DNA of 64,000 nucleotides, from positions 53,116,723 to 53,180,722 of the forward strand of contig OX465584.1 of the NCBI GenBank assembly GCA_950022655.1. Direction: 5' to 3'. Source of the stretch: Alentia gelatinosa (lineage: Eukaryota > Annelida > Polychaeta > Phyllodocida > Polynoidae). The notes under the pieces are model-generated. The model had not been told where the DNA came from. It ran no database searches and was given only the letters and a program-made list of their open reading frames with translations. Shown in pieces: positions 9,540 through 20,239 of the stretch. Both the position numbers and the translations under genes were made by a program. Every line of letters starts with the position of its first letter. Positions within the stretch are counted from its first letter, which is position 1.

Positions 9540-11250
9540 ATGGGAGCAACATAGTACTCGCAACCTATTACTTGCAATCTCAGAAATACATTATTCACAC
9601 AATCGTGTGAAAAACAACCTGGGATTAGGTCATTGGAGTTGTATCTATTGGTAGGGGGTTCCCTAAAAATGCCAAAGGTCAGTACATTGATTGGTCAGGA
9701 TATCTGTTTCTGCTTCAATTTTCGTGATTTCTTGTGAAAAGTGCTAGAAAGTAGAACGGTGGTAGTCATCTATAGAAGTGCCAATAAGGTCCAGTTTACA
9801 CCTACCCATTTTGACCACCGATTACAAGGTAATCCTCTTGGTATACTGGGGTGTTGCTTGGAGATGATATATGTCTACATCCATGAAATGATACGTCAAA
9901 AACATCTCCAGAAGGAGCTTGGCTGCTCATCTGTTTCCAACCACAGTAATCGTCTGAGGTCGGGCTCAGAATATATCATCATCCATCACACTAATTGTCT
10001 CAGAGCTAGTTCTCAATAGGTTTTGTCAGCCCGCTTATATCCTGCCTTACACAGAGAAAGGGGAGACTTTCATGGTGCTTTCTGAGGTTTAGATATACGT
10101 CCTATACACCCGCCGAGTTTTGTTTTACTGAATGATGGTTTCGTCATATACACGTATACTTAAATCTTCATTCTGGTTTATTCTGGAGACGGGTGCTTTG
10201 TAGCCTTATTTCCAGTTGGCTCCAGGGCCAGTGCTTGTAAATCCTTCCTTGATTTCATAAATATTACTGACCTCTGCTCCCCATATTGTATATATTGTGT
10301 ACTGCACACTGGATATATAATTCGATTATAGTACTCCCAAATATAAAACGTCGTAAAACCAGTTACCAGAGGTAGAGACCGTTCAAGTTAATCTCGCAGA
10401 GGTGGTGTCTTGCTCCTAAACATACCCTATAGTAAAAGAATGTAAGCAACTCCTAAGCACAGACCTCCAGTCACACTCATTATTATGCTGGCAACTCTTG
10501 GCATACCAACATACTTTACAGAGTATGCAGGGATGGAAAAATACTCACACACTTTGAAACTGCAAGGCGCACGGTGACCAACCCAGAACACTCTCGAAGG
10601 TGGCCTGACCTTGTTATATTTTCGGTAATTACTTTAAGAAGTATCGATATTTGAGGTCTATAATAAGAGTAAGACATGTGTCACATCCTAGGATTTTATG
10701 CCATACAAAATTGTCTTGGACTCGGTCTACAAGGTCGCTGAGTACATTATCCTAAACAAACCATGGTATGGCATGCAATACAAGAACTCCAACAAGATGA
10801 CTACGTTTAACTATATAATTATATCTTTCTCTCACTTTTACTGACCGGTATAGTACAGATTCTGTTTGTCACTAAGTGACGAAAGAATATTCATACGACC
10901 CTCGGTACTACGTCACTACTGTCATTCTTGTATCAGAAAATGTATATAAGCGTTTTAATCAATTATAGGTAATGATAATGTGAGTGTGCCTGAATTTCAT
11001 CTGTTCCTCAATGTTTTCGTTGGAAATATATTCACCTTGTTCTTCAAACTTGGTGAATATTTCAAACTAAAACATCTCGGACTAGATCCCATTCAAGGAC
11101 ACCAACTATGTCTCCATATTCATAGAGAACTGGATCAAGAATCGTATACATTAACAATAGACTATGAGTTTGGATGCACCCTTAATGTCATTGAGGCGAA
11201 GCTGAATGACAATTTATGACGACACATCCAAACGAGTGAAGTTTTGTTCA
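9540..11250. other. No gene recognised; end overlaps a foldback arm
   Basis: Open frames are at most 92 codons. The 79-codon frame at 10980-11219 overlaps a foldback arm: TTTGGATG and CATCCAAA pair across GTCATT / AATGAC. The same region is diverged but recognisable at 60640-60770, so it is repeat sequence rather than a gene. Confidence 0.4.
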
Positions 11251-11257
11251 CATTCAT

Positions 11258-11530
11258 TTATCTCACCCCTTTCACGGACACTAGAATAGCGTCACAATAT
11301 CAGACAAATTCGAAATACTTGTGAAAATCCAGTTATGAACATAGATATACATCTCAATGTCAATCTGTGTCTACTTTCTCAAATCCTGGCTGCTGATTGG
11401 CCAGTTGCTTATGACTTTCATCTCACATCACTCTGCCACGACCATGACAAAGTATTGTCACTTTACATGGGAGACCATTGCATATAATTCTATAATGCTA
11501 TTCTTATGGCTAAACTTGTACCAGGGATGA
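11258..11530 (-). repeat. Long module (TTATCTCACCCC type), copy 1
   Basis: About 270 bp bounded by TTATCTCACCCCT and CCAGGGATGAG. It is the reverse complement of copies at 25851-26107 and 60371-60638. All three carry a GGCCAATCAGC-like CCAAT segment and CATAGGAATAACAT near one end. Confidence 0.7.
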
Positions 11531-11534
11531 GTAA

Positions 11535-11866
11535 GGCCGGGAACCTACTGAGCTCTCAACATACTACGATAAGTGTTCCGACACACTACGACACATAATT
11601 GTTCAGCATCAAGACACAGCAACGATGCAGTAATTCAGTATCGTACTCTGATATTCAGAATATCAATTAAAGAATAATTCTATAAAACTAAATTTTATGA
11701 TATTCTGAAAAGGCTATGATGCAGTAATTTTGATCCATGGCTATGTCGTAGTCATGTCTGAGCCATATCGCTAGCAGTGGGTGTACCTCTATAAAAGGTG
11801 TATCCCACTATCAAGATTTGAGCCTCCGACACACTACGATAGCCTTACGACAAGCGTTCCGATGAC
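11535..11866. repeat. Tandem repeat unit, copy 1 (left of gap)
   Basis: The last 270 bp, from AATTGTTCAGCATC to GTTCCGATGAC, recur almost unchanged at 12903-13171. The left end (GGCCGGGAACCTACT..ACTACGATA) resembles family A termini. The assembly gap starts directly after GATGAC, the point where copy 2 enters a strong hairpin. Confidence 0.75.
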
Positions 11867-12066
11867 NNNNNNNNNNNNNNNNNNNNNNNNNNNNNNNNNN
11901 NNNNNNNNNNNNNNNNNNNNNNNNNNNNNNNNNNNNNNNNNNNNNNNNNNNNNNNNNNNNNNNNNNNNNNNNNNNNNNNNNNNNNNNNNNNNNNNNNNNN
12001 NNNNNNNNNNNNNNNNNNNNNNNNNNNNNNNNNNNNNNNNNNNNNNNNNNNNNNNNNNNNNNNNNN
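11867..12066. other. Assembly gap of 200 N
   Basis: Exactly 200 N. The round number suggests a placeholder rather than a measured length. It sits between two copies of the same repeat. Confidence 0.98.
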
Positions 12067-12075
12067 ACTACGACA

Positions 12076-12902
12076 CAGGGCCCTGTTTTTTAGTCACGAC
12101 ATTTGTGAGTGTCGCAGGTCTACGATCGCACAGCCGATCTACGACCTTTTTGGACAACAAAAGATGGCCGGTGTTTTATAGACACGATCGTAGTGCGGCA
12201 CGGACGATCGCCGCGAAAAATGTCGGCCGCTACGACAAGTATAGAACTGTCTTAGGTTCTATAACACATCACTGTGCGTATATAGAGGATTTTTCCACTT
12301 CCCGACGGAATTAAGTCATGAAATTTTAATACGAGTATGGTATACATATAACCTATAATCTTCCCAAATATGAAGAAAAACGGCCGTAGCGTTCCGAAGT
12401 TATCGGCGTTTTAATTTCGTCATAGCAAACATCTGCTCTGTTGGTCGCTGTTCTTTTTCATTCCCTCCGAAGTGCGGCGGGTTTTCGGCTATTCTTTTTT
12501 TCTCCCCCCGGAGGCCGGCGGGACACTGGCCACCAGAGCAGTATTTTCTATGACAAATTTCAAACGTTGAGATCTTCGAAACGCTACGGTCGATTATCAT
12601 CATATTTGGTACGATTATAGGTTAGATGTATACCTTACTCGTGTTAAAATTTCGTTGCTTAATTCCCATGGGAAGTGAAGTTCCGCACTCTGTACGACAT
12701 GTCCATAGATGCCTTGAGTTATGACAGTTTGGGCGACAGTTTCCGCTCCATTAGCCACCGACTGTCGTGACTATAGGACACCTCACACCGCCCTACGTGT
12801 CGTAGGGCTACGATAATCGGCCGACCCCCTAAAATGTCGTGACTATAATACACTGACAGCAAAAACATGTCGTACATAACGATTGTCGTGACTAAAAAAC
12901 AG
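12076..12902. mobile_element. MITE with CAGGGCCCTGTTTTTTAGTC ends, nested
   Basis: About 827 bp. The left end is CAGGGCCCTGTTTTTTAGTC and the right end GACTAAAAAACAG. Removing it restores ACTACGACACA-AATTGTTCA, close to the uninterrupted copy near 11577. It contains an internal long inverted repeat with arms of about 120-150 bp (12297-12445 and 12530-12680). A second copy is at 53698-54481. Confidence 0.7.
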
Positions 12903-13171
12903 AATTGTTCAACATCCCGACACAGCAGCGATGCAGTAATTCAGTATCGTACTCTGATATTCAGAATATCAATTATAGAATAATTCTATAAACCAAATTT
13001 TATGATATTCCAAAAAGGCTATGATGCAGTAATTTTGATCCATGGCTATGTCGTAGTCATGTCTGAGCCATATCGCTAGCAGTGGGTGTCTCTCTATAAA
13101 AGGTGTATCCCACTATCAAGATTTGAGCCTCCGACACACTACGATAGCCTTACGACAAGCGTTCCGATGAC
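12903..13171. repeat. Tandem repeat unit, copy 2
   Basis: Nearly identical to 11597-11866, including GTATCGTACTCTGATATTC and AAAGGTGTATCCCACTATC. It runs directly into the hairpin at 13172. Confidence 0.8.
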
Positions 13172-13249
13172 AAAAATGAAATTTTTATCGGAAGGAACGA
13201 GTCTAGCTTTCACGATAGACCCGTTCCTTCCGATAAAAATTTCATTTTT
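13172..13249. repeat. Near-perfect hairpin, 28-bp arms
   Basis: Arms at 13172-13199 and 13222-13249 are perfectly complementary (AAAAATGAAATTTTTATCGG on the left). After one mismatch, GTCTA/TAGAC adds five pairs, leaving a loop of about 10 nt. It resembles the centre of a foldback element; a small-RNA hairpin is possible but unsupported. Confidence 0.9.
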
Positions 13250-13257
13250 TCATAGTT

Positions 13258-13545
13258 TCATTTTCTGTAATAGTTAGTAGATAATTTATCACGATCAAGC
13301 ATAAGCGACCTAATCTCAGACGTCATCCACTTATTCCCGCGATCCGTAACCCTCCAGGTTTTCATTGGACAGTAAAAATCCAGAAAACTCTCTAGGGTTG
13401 TATACAGAAAATTCCAGATGGCATCCACGTCCCGGAGGACCCAAAAATCATCCCATTGTACATGTAAAAGCCACTCACGCAAGTTCTCTATATCGTGATT
13501 GATATAGCTTCTTCCAGTAACATTGATAATGTGGCTTGCTTTCTT
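13258..13545 (-). pseudogene. Non-LTR retrotransposon ORF2 fragment
   Basis: The minus-strand frame is open from about 13545 down to 13258 without a clear ATG. It encodes a segment with WDDFWVLRDVDAIWNFLYTT, then YCPMKTWRVTD, then KWMTSEIRSLMLDRDKL. The pattern 'aromatic-P-x-K-x-x-R-V-x-D...W-x-T-x-E-I...RD+' is typical of the linker between endonuclease and reverse transcriptase in LINE ORF2 proteins. No catalytic endonuclease or RT motifs are present, so this is a broken piece cut off by the neighbouring hairpin. The clade is not determinable from this length. Confidence 0.65.
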
Positions 13546-13869
13546 ACTTTTAAGTATGCATCTCAGGTAAGAGGTCCCTGTCAGAGCACATCGCAGTACG
13601 GTTCAGTGTCCCTGTGTATGGATTCTCCATCAGCTGTCAATGTGTTCATGGGCCACTCGCTCACCTGTCAGGATCTGTCACAACCTGTCAGAACCCGATG
13701 CCTCGACTGTCCCGCCCCGCCCTGTTACGAGGAACACTAATTACACTGATTACCACAGAGTTCAGCCTCTCCTTCCTCAGCCCCCAGAAGCCAACTATAT
13801 ATCAGGCAGCTAGCTGTAAAGGGGTTGGCTTCTTCGGGAATCACTACCCCCTTGACATGCAGTCATCAA

Positions 13870-14560
13870 CTAACTAGTTAAACAGCCCAGAAGAACCCCT
13901 CCCGTCTAGGATCTATTCCGGGTACACGAGCACCCTCCGAGGCAGGTGTTGCGTGGCGTGCATTGCGCGTGCTTGGGGTGTGCGTTACAGGGGGTTGTAG
14001 GGCTGTAGAGTCTGCCGGGCGCTGCAGTGTCCACCCCGAGCAGCTCCATCCCACACGGAGCAGCTCGTCAATGTCCCTCAACACGGGGACCGGGTGGGGG
14101 CGGGCGATCCGTACACGGGCTCAGGTGGGGTAGAGGCGGCGTGTGACGGGGTGGTGGACGGGGTGCTTACCTGGGTGGCCTCCGGGCCCTGTAGTGATCT
14201 GATTACGCCCGACGACCAGTCATAACTTACTCCGACCATGCCCGCACCGGTCTCCCGTCTCCCCGCCTCCCGACCTCCTCATGCCGATAGGCAGCAGGGC
14301 TCCACCGCAGCACGCTGCCCCTTGCTCACCTTGGGTCATCTCCACCACAGACCTGTGACTGGCGTTGTGGCAGTGCGCCGAGGGAAGGTGGTTGAGGCGC
14401 TCGGGGTATCGGCGTACAGTGGTCAGGATGCAGGGAGCTGCTCATCATCCCCCCGGCCCTACCCGCACACACCCCCGGCACAGCACGGCGGCCGCCCGCC
14501 CTGTATGTACACACACGTGTGTGGCGGTGGGTGGCCGGCAGGTAGCATTATAATTACATC
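13870..14560 (-). other. GC-rich block with exon-like splice sites
   Basis: Sharply more GC- and CpG-rich than its surroundings. On the minus strand, donor-like sites occur at about 14329 (CCCAAG before GTGAGC) and 14171 (CCCAG before GTAAGC). The frame before the first site, about 14329-14430, reads YPERLNHLPSAHCHN and SVVEMTQ, which looks more like protein than the other frames. A consistent chain of exons could not be built, so this is a candidate exon region or CpG island only. Confidence 0.3.
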
Positions 14561-14639
14561 TATAATGCACGGTGTATATTGATCGGCCTGTCGATGGCCG
14601 GCCTCTTGATTATGACACCTTCCGTCAACTAATCCCGCC

Positions 14640-15248
14640 ATCACCGCCTCCCTCTCTCTGTCTTTCTGTCTCTCTCTGTCTCTCTCTGTCCCTCTCATTC
14701 TCTATCTGTCTGCCCCTCTCTCTCCCTCTCTGTTTCTCTCTGTCTCTCTCTGTCCCTCCCTCTTTCTTCCGCTGACTCTCCCTGTCCCTCTGTCTCTGTC
14801 TCTGTCCCCCTCTCTGTCCCCCTATGTGTGTCTCTCTCTGTCCCTCTATCCCCCTCTCTGTCCCTCTCTATTTGTCCCTAATTTTCTCTGTCCCTCTCTG
14901 TCCCCCTCTCTCTCTGTCCCTCTCTCTCTTTTCCCAATTTTCTCTGTCCCCCTCTGTCCCTTTCTCTCTGTCCCTCTCTCTCTCTTTTCCCAATTTTCTC
15001 TGTCCCTCTCTGTCCCTTTCTCTCTGTCCCCCTCTGTCCCTTTCTCTCTGTCCCCAACTCCTCGCCTCTCTATGTCCCTCACTATTTGTCCCTCTCTCTC
15101 TGTCCCCCTCTCTCCGTCCCTCCCTCTCTCTGTCCCTCTCTCTTCATCCCTCCCTCTCTATCACCATCTGTCCCTCTCTCTCCATCTCTCGCTCCTTCTC
15201 TCTCTCTGTCCCTCTCTCCTCTCTGTCCCGCAGTCTGTTCCTCTCTCC
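14640..15248. repeat. Polypyrimidine (CTCTCTGTCC)n tract
   Basis: About 600 bp almost free of purines except G in TGTCC. It opens frames of up to 185 codons that are pure S/L/P repeats. Such strand asymmetry can form triplex DNA. Confidence 0.95.
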
Positions 15249-15334
15249 TTTATAACAACAGAGCGAGCTTTTATGAACAGGGTTAGTACAAAAGAGATGA
15301 CATCGGCAAATATAAATACTCATAGTTATAACAC

Positions 15335-15472
15335 AATATTGACTGCTTCCAGCTACAAATGGCCCTCTGCTCCGAAGAGTTGACACATTGTGATATCTGA
15401 GTGACTTTGAGGGTATTGAGTAGAGTCAGCTACAAGTAGCATACAACAGTTTTTATCTGAAACCAGTGAATA
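15335..15472. repeat. Decayed palindrome of the GACTGGTTTCAG family
   Basis: Begins AATATTGACTGCTTCCAGC and ends TTATCTGAAACCAGTGAA. The inner stem AGAGTTGAC / GAGTCAGCT is imperfect. Outer arms match 3207 and 30717. Confidence 0.55.
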
Positions 15473-15479
15473 TTATACT

Positions 15480-17460
15480 TCTGATCCGACTATCATCTTA
15501 GTATGTGCTTCGTTGTGTGCCTGCTAGGTGACATTTATTGCACTGTTCATTCATATGTGTCATTTATGACAACCTTCATTCAACATATCTATGTGCGGTG
15601 GGTTCCTATATAGCTTTACTTGTATTAAATGGATAATGAGAACACACACATTTGTTGGTTGATGGTGGTTTATCCAGCAGCAACATACATTGTTGCGTGA
15701 CCGAGGCTATGAGATGAAGATGCCCAACACGCAGGAAACACAATGGCCACTGCACCTAGTGAGGTATGAGTTGTGTCATCATATGACTAGGTACGATGAT
15801 TAGATATGTAATAATACGGTAAAATACTTGGTAGAAATATTGATCAGATATAAATTCCATCGGGATGCGACAATTATACAGCGTATTTTTGACATATGGA
15901 GTGAAAAAGCCAGTTTCCATATACCATTATATTACAAACAAGTATGGCTAGAATCTAAGCTACAAATCCTAGGAAAACATTCAGTTTAGTTGCCCAGATT
16001 CATGATAATGTTTTGATGTTTTGAAACAAATAAATGTGGGAAACCTGATTACAACCTGGAAGTGTCCCGCTGTGGCCACGTATATAATCACAGGATCTGG
16101 GTCAGCTATGTCCAGGCCACGTGGTATGAAGTCCCATTACTATTGTAATGACAGGGGTCAAATCAACAGCACCAACGGTATCAATCACATGCTAATGAAG
16201 ATAATTCATAGTGGAGGATGAATGTATTAGTAAATAATAGGTCCAGGTACGTGTGGTTTAGAAGTAGATTAAGTGATAATCTAGGCTATAATTGACAAGA
16301 CAGATACCCAGGTATAAACTGAGGGATGGATGATCGTAGTTTCCTTCAGTTAAGAAAGATTCCCTTCGCTTTTCAGAAAATAACCATTAGACGCGATTCC
16401 CACTCAAAGATTTTGGGGCACATGTGAGGCTTCAATTGACGACTAAAACCAGAAATCTCTAGAAGTTCGTCTTGTTGCCAAGTGGGAATACAAAGATGCA
16501 AAATCGTTGGCGACTGTTCCCTTGCCCTCCATGGTAGGGTGTGGGCATGAGTCGCCCAGTCGAACCCCTCCCAGAAAGGCACTAATCTCTTGCAATTAAT
16601 TTCAAACACGTTTGAAAATATTCAGTCACTAGTGACCAACTATACCTTCCCACCTGCTGTATGACCAGCATTTCCCAGCAACAATGTCAGGTACCAGTCT
16701 CTGGGGTAGGAATCTCCAAGTGGGAATCGGGCCTTGAAATTCAAATTATTTGGAAATGCTTCCGGCAGCATGTGTCAAGTCTACATCCTCATCCAAGCTA
16801 GAAACCATCAAATCGTGCACCAATACACATGTTATGAAATCCAAGAGGATCACATACTAGAGGTATACATGCCTTACTTCTAAATATATATACCAACTTA
16901 ACATTTCTTCTAAATTTGATAGTTGAAGGGTATGGCCTACCCTTTTTTTCGCTATTTATACCGCTATCTGCTCAACTTTGGTAAGCTGGTTTGATTGCAG
17001 ATCCAGACTAACAAGTTTCGATGATAGGACTGGCTAAACCGCTAGTCAGTATTTAAATACAATCCAACAATTCCATTTGCACATACAGAAGTCAATATAC
17101 AAAGTCAACATTTTTTTTTCTAAATAATGTACGGTCGAACACACCCCCGCCCGGGAAAGCGAGACGAATACGTTACGCAGAAAGGTTTTTGATCCCAGAA
17201 GTCAATATACATTCAGAAGCCATGTAGTTTACCAAACACAAAGACAAAGATAACACGGATTTTTATATGTATTACCTATCGGACCAATTACAACATAGTC
17301 CAAATTTGATATGTATTTCGCTCTTACCCATGTATTTTGTCAGAACTGATTATCCTATTGATTATTCTGATCATTAACATTCTAAATGGACCTAAGGAAA
17401 CATACTTTGCTAGCACCAGAGGCCTGTTAAGTAATGTAGGCTCGTACATGAAGACCCAGT
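15480..17460. other. No gene or clear repeat recognised
   Basis: AT-rich, with open frames of at most 78 codons. I saw no terminal repeats, tRNA boxes or splice-flanked frame. Confidence 0.35.
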
Positions 17461-17518
17461 AGCTGCACGTAGGTAAAGACAGACCCCAACATAAGAATTA
17501 GACAAATCTACACATCAT

Positions 17519-17694
17519 GGACCTGTTTCACTAGTTTCGTGACAAAAGTGTTAGACAGACATGAAAAGCGGCACCACGAGGGCAGGCAAGAACGCACAAA
17601 ATCAAGTCTAATGTCTAGTTCTTATGAAACCGGACACACAATCTAGACGCCATCTATGATCTAGACATGTCACAAAACTAGTGAAACAGGTCCC
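17519..17694. mobile_element. MITE, GGACCTGTTTCACTAG family
   Basis: 176 bp with ends GGACCTGTTTCACTAGTTTC and AAACTAGTGAAACAGGTCCC. The copy at 55659-55834 has the same length. At least 45 bp upstream also match (AGACCCCAAACATAAGAATT in the copy at 55.6 kb), so the duplicated segment is longer than the MITE. Confidence 0.8.
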
Positions 17695-18099
17695 TGGTTG
17701 TATCCTATTGACTGTGAAATGATGACTCTCTCCTGGGTTGGGTCTCTACTAGACAGTAACTCGAGCTGTCAACTTATTACAAACCCTGTCAAGTTACAGA
17801 ATGGTAAGTCAATTAAGCTTCTCAATTCAGTCATTGTCATGGGACAATTTACTATACCTAGCCTCTCTATTGAGACTCCATTGAGATCCCCCTCTCGCAC
17901 TCTCCCTACGTGATTATAGGAGGCTTGAGGTAGGGACTACTGTCGAGTGTAAATCCATCTTGCCGTATTTGTCTAAGCAATCCGATAATAAGCAGCCTAC
18001 AGCGTATGAAGGGAATTAAGTATCAGCTCACCCAATCCACTAGATGGAACTCTCAGGATCTCCAATAATAGGTTGCTATTATTAAAGGTCACATTAAAG

Positions 18100-18250
18100 G
18101 TCATATCAATAGGGACTATTTTTTGCTCTATACCACAAAGGGCCTGTTTTCCAGTATACAATGGCCTTGAGGCCGTATACCACGGATTTGAATATGTATA
18201 CCGTGGTTATAGTATCTGAAAGTAGGTAGTAGTTTACTGAATCCTCTATC
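18100..18250. repeat. Dispersed repeat, GTATACCACGG type
   Basis: Contains GAGGCCGTATACCACGG followed by ATTTGAATATGTATACC. The same arrangement is at 28790-28910. The repeated GTATACC(A/G) motifs give it a locally palindromic look. Confidence 0.5.
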
Positions 18251-18589
18251 AGTATTTTGTATACCATGGATAATAAAGCTAATCACCAACAGACAGAATC
18301 AAACCCAAACCTTTATATTAAAAAGAATATAAAGAAATCCTACGCACATTCAACAATGATGAATATTCCATTTGCTCCTAGTTCTAACAAAGCCGATATA
18401 TAGAGGTCGTGTCGCATAAAGTGGTCAATAAATGGTAAATATTCACCATCCCCGCAGCAAGGTACTGCCCGGTGTAACGGGTACTCTTTGTTCTGGCGTG
18501 TAGTAGATCCAATAGTCCCCCCCCCCCCCCTAAACGTTATTCTAAAGTGGGTTTCACACGCAGAGACTAATGTACCTGAAACTGGTGCA

Positions 18590-18762
18590 CAGTAAACCCC
18601 GCTTAAGGGGCCACCCTCCGTTCCAAGCAGAGTGCCCCTTAAGCGGGGTGACCCCTTAAGTGGGGTTAAAATAAACTAAATACATATTTCTGTTCCGAGC
18701 AAATTGTCTTCTTATGCGGGGTGTCCCCTTAAACGAGATGTCCCAGAAGCGGGGTTTTAGTG
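18590..18762. mobile_element. Short pogo-like MITE relative, nested
   Basis: Starts CAGTAAACCCCGCTTAAGG and ends GCGGGGTTTTAGTG with TA following. The interior repeats CCCCTTAAGCGGGGTG, a variant of the element at 8227. It is inserted in AAGTGGGTTTCACAC-family MITE sequence (18541-18589 before it, 18763 onward after it). Confidence 0.65.
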
Positions 18763-19300
18763 TATTTCACACCTGTTCCCCAGTCTCAGACAATTTTCTC
18801 CAGGTACAGAAATCTCATGGAGGGTTATAGCCCCTCTCTAGCTTTTCCCGGTCTCAGGAGAAACTGCGGATTTAATTCACATGGAATGACACATCTGGCA
18901 CATAGTCTCAACCAAAGTCCCAGTGAACACTCACCATGCGACTCAAGTACCCTTGAGGTGAGGGTTGTGACAAACAAGTGATACCGCTTGCTGGCTTCAT
19001 ATTGGCATGGTTTGGTACTTCGTCCGCGACTCGGCATTGTGTACATTTGTCTCATTAAAATACCCACATGAATCTTAAACATTTTAAAAATCAGAATCTC
19101 TTGAGATTCTGTTGCTTGTTATGTGTAGTCGTTGCTGACATCTTCAGGGAAAAAAACCTTGTCTCAGGGAAATGGAACCCTACAATTCCGAAGGGGAGAT
19201 TATGTTCCGGTAGAGAATCTCAGCAGGATCTGTCCGAAACAAATGCCCTGTGAGGTACATGAATCCTACCGTGGGACTCCCACTTAATCAGGGACATCTG
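18763..19300. mobile_element. AAGTGGGATTCACACGG-family sequence, rearranged
   Basis: Includes AATCTCTTGAGATTCTGTTG, TTGTCTCAGGGAAATGGAAC, CTGTGAGGTACATGAATCC and CTCCCACTTAA. All are shared in order with 4877-5083 and 62240-62460. Likely two or more copies joined or nested. Confidence 0.5.
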
Positions 19301-19549
19301 AGGGCAATGTCTGGTTGGCTTATTACACCTCTCCAAAGTGGAATTCACATTCCTGAGGTGTGCATTCCACTTAAAACCTACCTGAGAGAAGCCACTGACT
19401 GCTTTGTGTCGAGGAGTTTGCCGCTCCAGGGTGCCCTCCTCCATGGTATCCCCGATATGTGTGCCCAGAGCTGACCACCCTGATACAGTAATCCAGTACT
19501 AGTAGTCCAGGCCTCATAGGCGCCACCAATAGTCTCAGGTGTCAACGCG

Positions 19550-20036
19550 AATGCGTCCTTAAACGATGAACAATAAAATCCGGGAATTTCCGAAATGGTA
19601 ACAATGTGTGGCTTCTGGCCGTTCAGAGTGGCTTCATGTTAGTCAGCTGCCTGAGGGTCGGGTATCTTAACACTGTCCAGCCTAGTCTCAGACACACCTG
19701 AATGCGTCCTTAAATGAAGACAATAAAATCCAGGAATTTTCAAAATGGTATCACAGTGGCTTCAGGCCGTTCAGAATGGCTTCGTGTGAAACCACAGTGG
19801 CCTGTACAATGACCGTTAGTCAACTGCCTGGTGGTAGATATCCCATCAGTGTCCAGCCCAGTTTCAGCAACACCTGGATACGTCCTTAAACGAAAACTAT
19901 AAATCCCGGGAAATTTCAAAATGGTATCCAAGTGGCTGCCGCCCGTTCAGAATGGCTTCGTGTGAAAGCACACTGGCCTGTGCATTGACCGCTAGTCAAC
20001 TGCCTTGTGGTGGGTGTCCCATCAGTGTCCAGCCCA
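19550..20036. repeat. Tandem repeat, three units of 140-178 bp
   Basis: Units begin near GTCCTTAAA at about 19555, 19705 and 19883. They share AATAAAATCC, TGGCTTC..GGCCGTTCAGA and CATCAGTGTCCAGCCCA. The first unit is shorter and more diverged. Confidence 0.8.
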
Positions 20037-20239
20037 CTCCCCACCCACCTTCATTTCAAATACATGAGGTTGTCGCTGTGGCGGGTAGATGGCGCCGCCG
20101 TGGTTATGTAAGTGTTTGGCTGGTGCCGGTGGTTTATTTATAATCACCGTACCCGGGGGCGGCAGTGAGACCGCCTGTAATTAGTAATGACACCGGGGAA
20201 CTTTATCCGCTGCCCTGATAGTGTGAATCCTCCCGCACT

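Noticed and set aside
10980..11219. 79-codon frame that looks fairly protein-like
   Set aside because: It overlaps a foldback arm, and the same DNA recurs in diverged form at 60640-60770 without the frame.
11781..12314. 177-codon frame
   Set aside because: It is read through 100 codons of N; the two sides are different repeats.
12400..12603. 67-codon minus frame
   Set aside because: It lies inside the nested MITE, between the arms of its long inverted repeat.
14824..15383. Ser/Leu/Pro-rich frames of 143-185 codons
   Set aside because: Pure translation of the CTCTCTGTCC tract.
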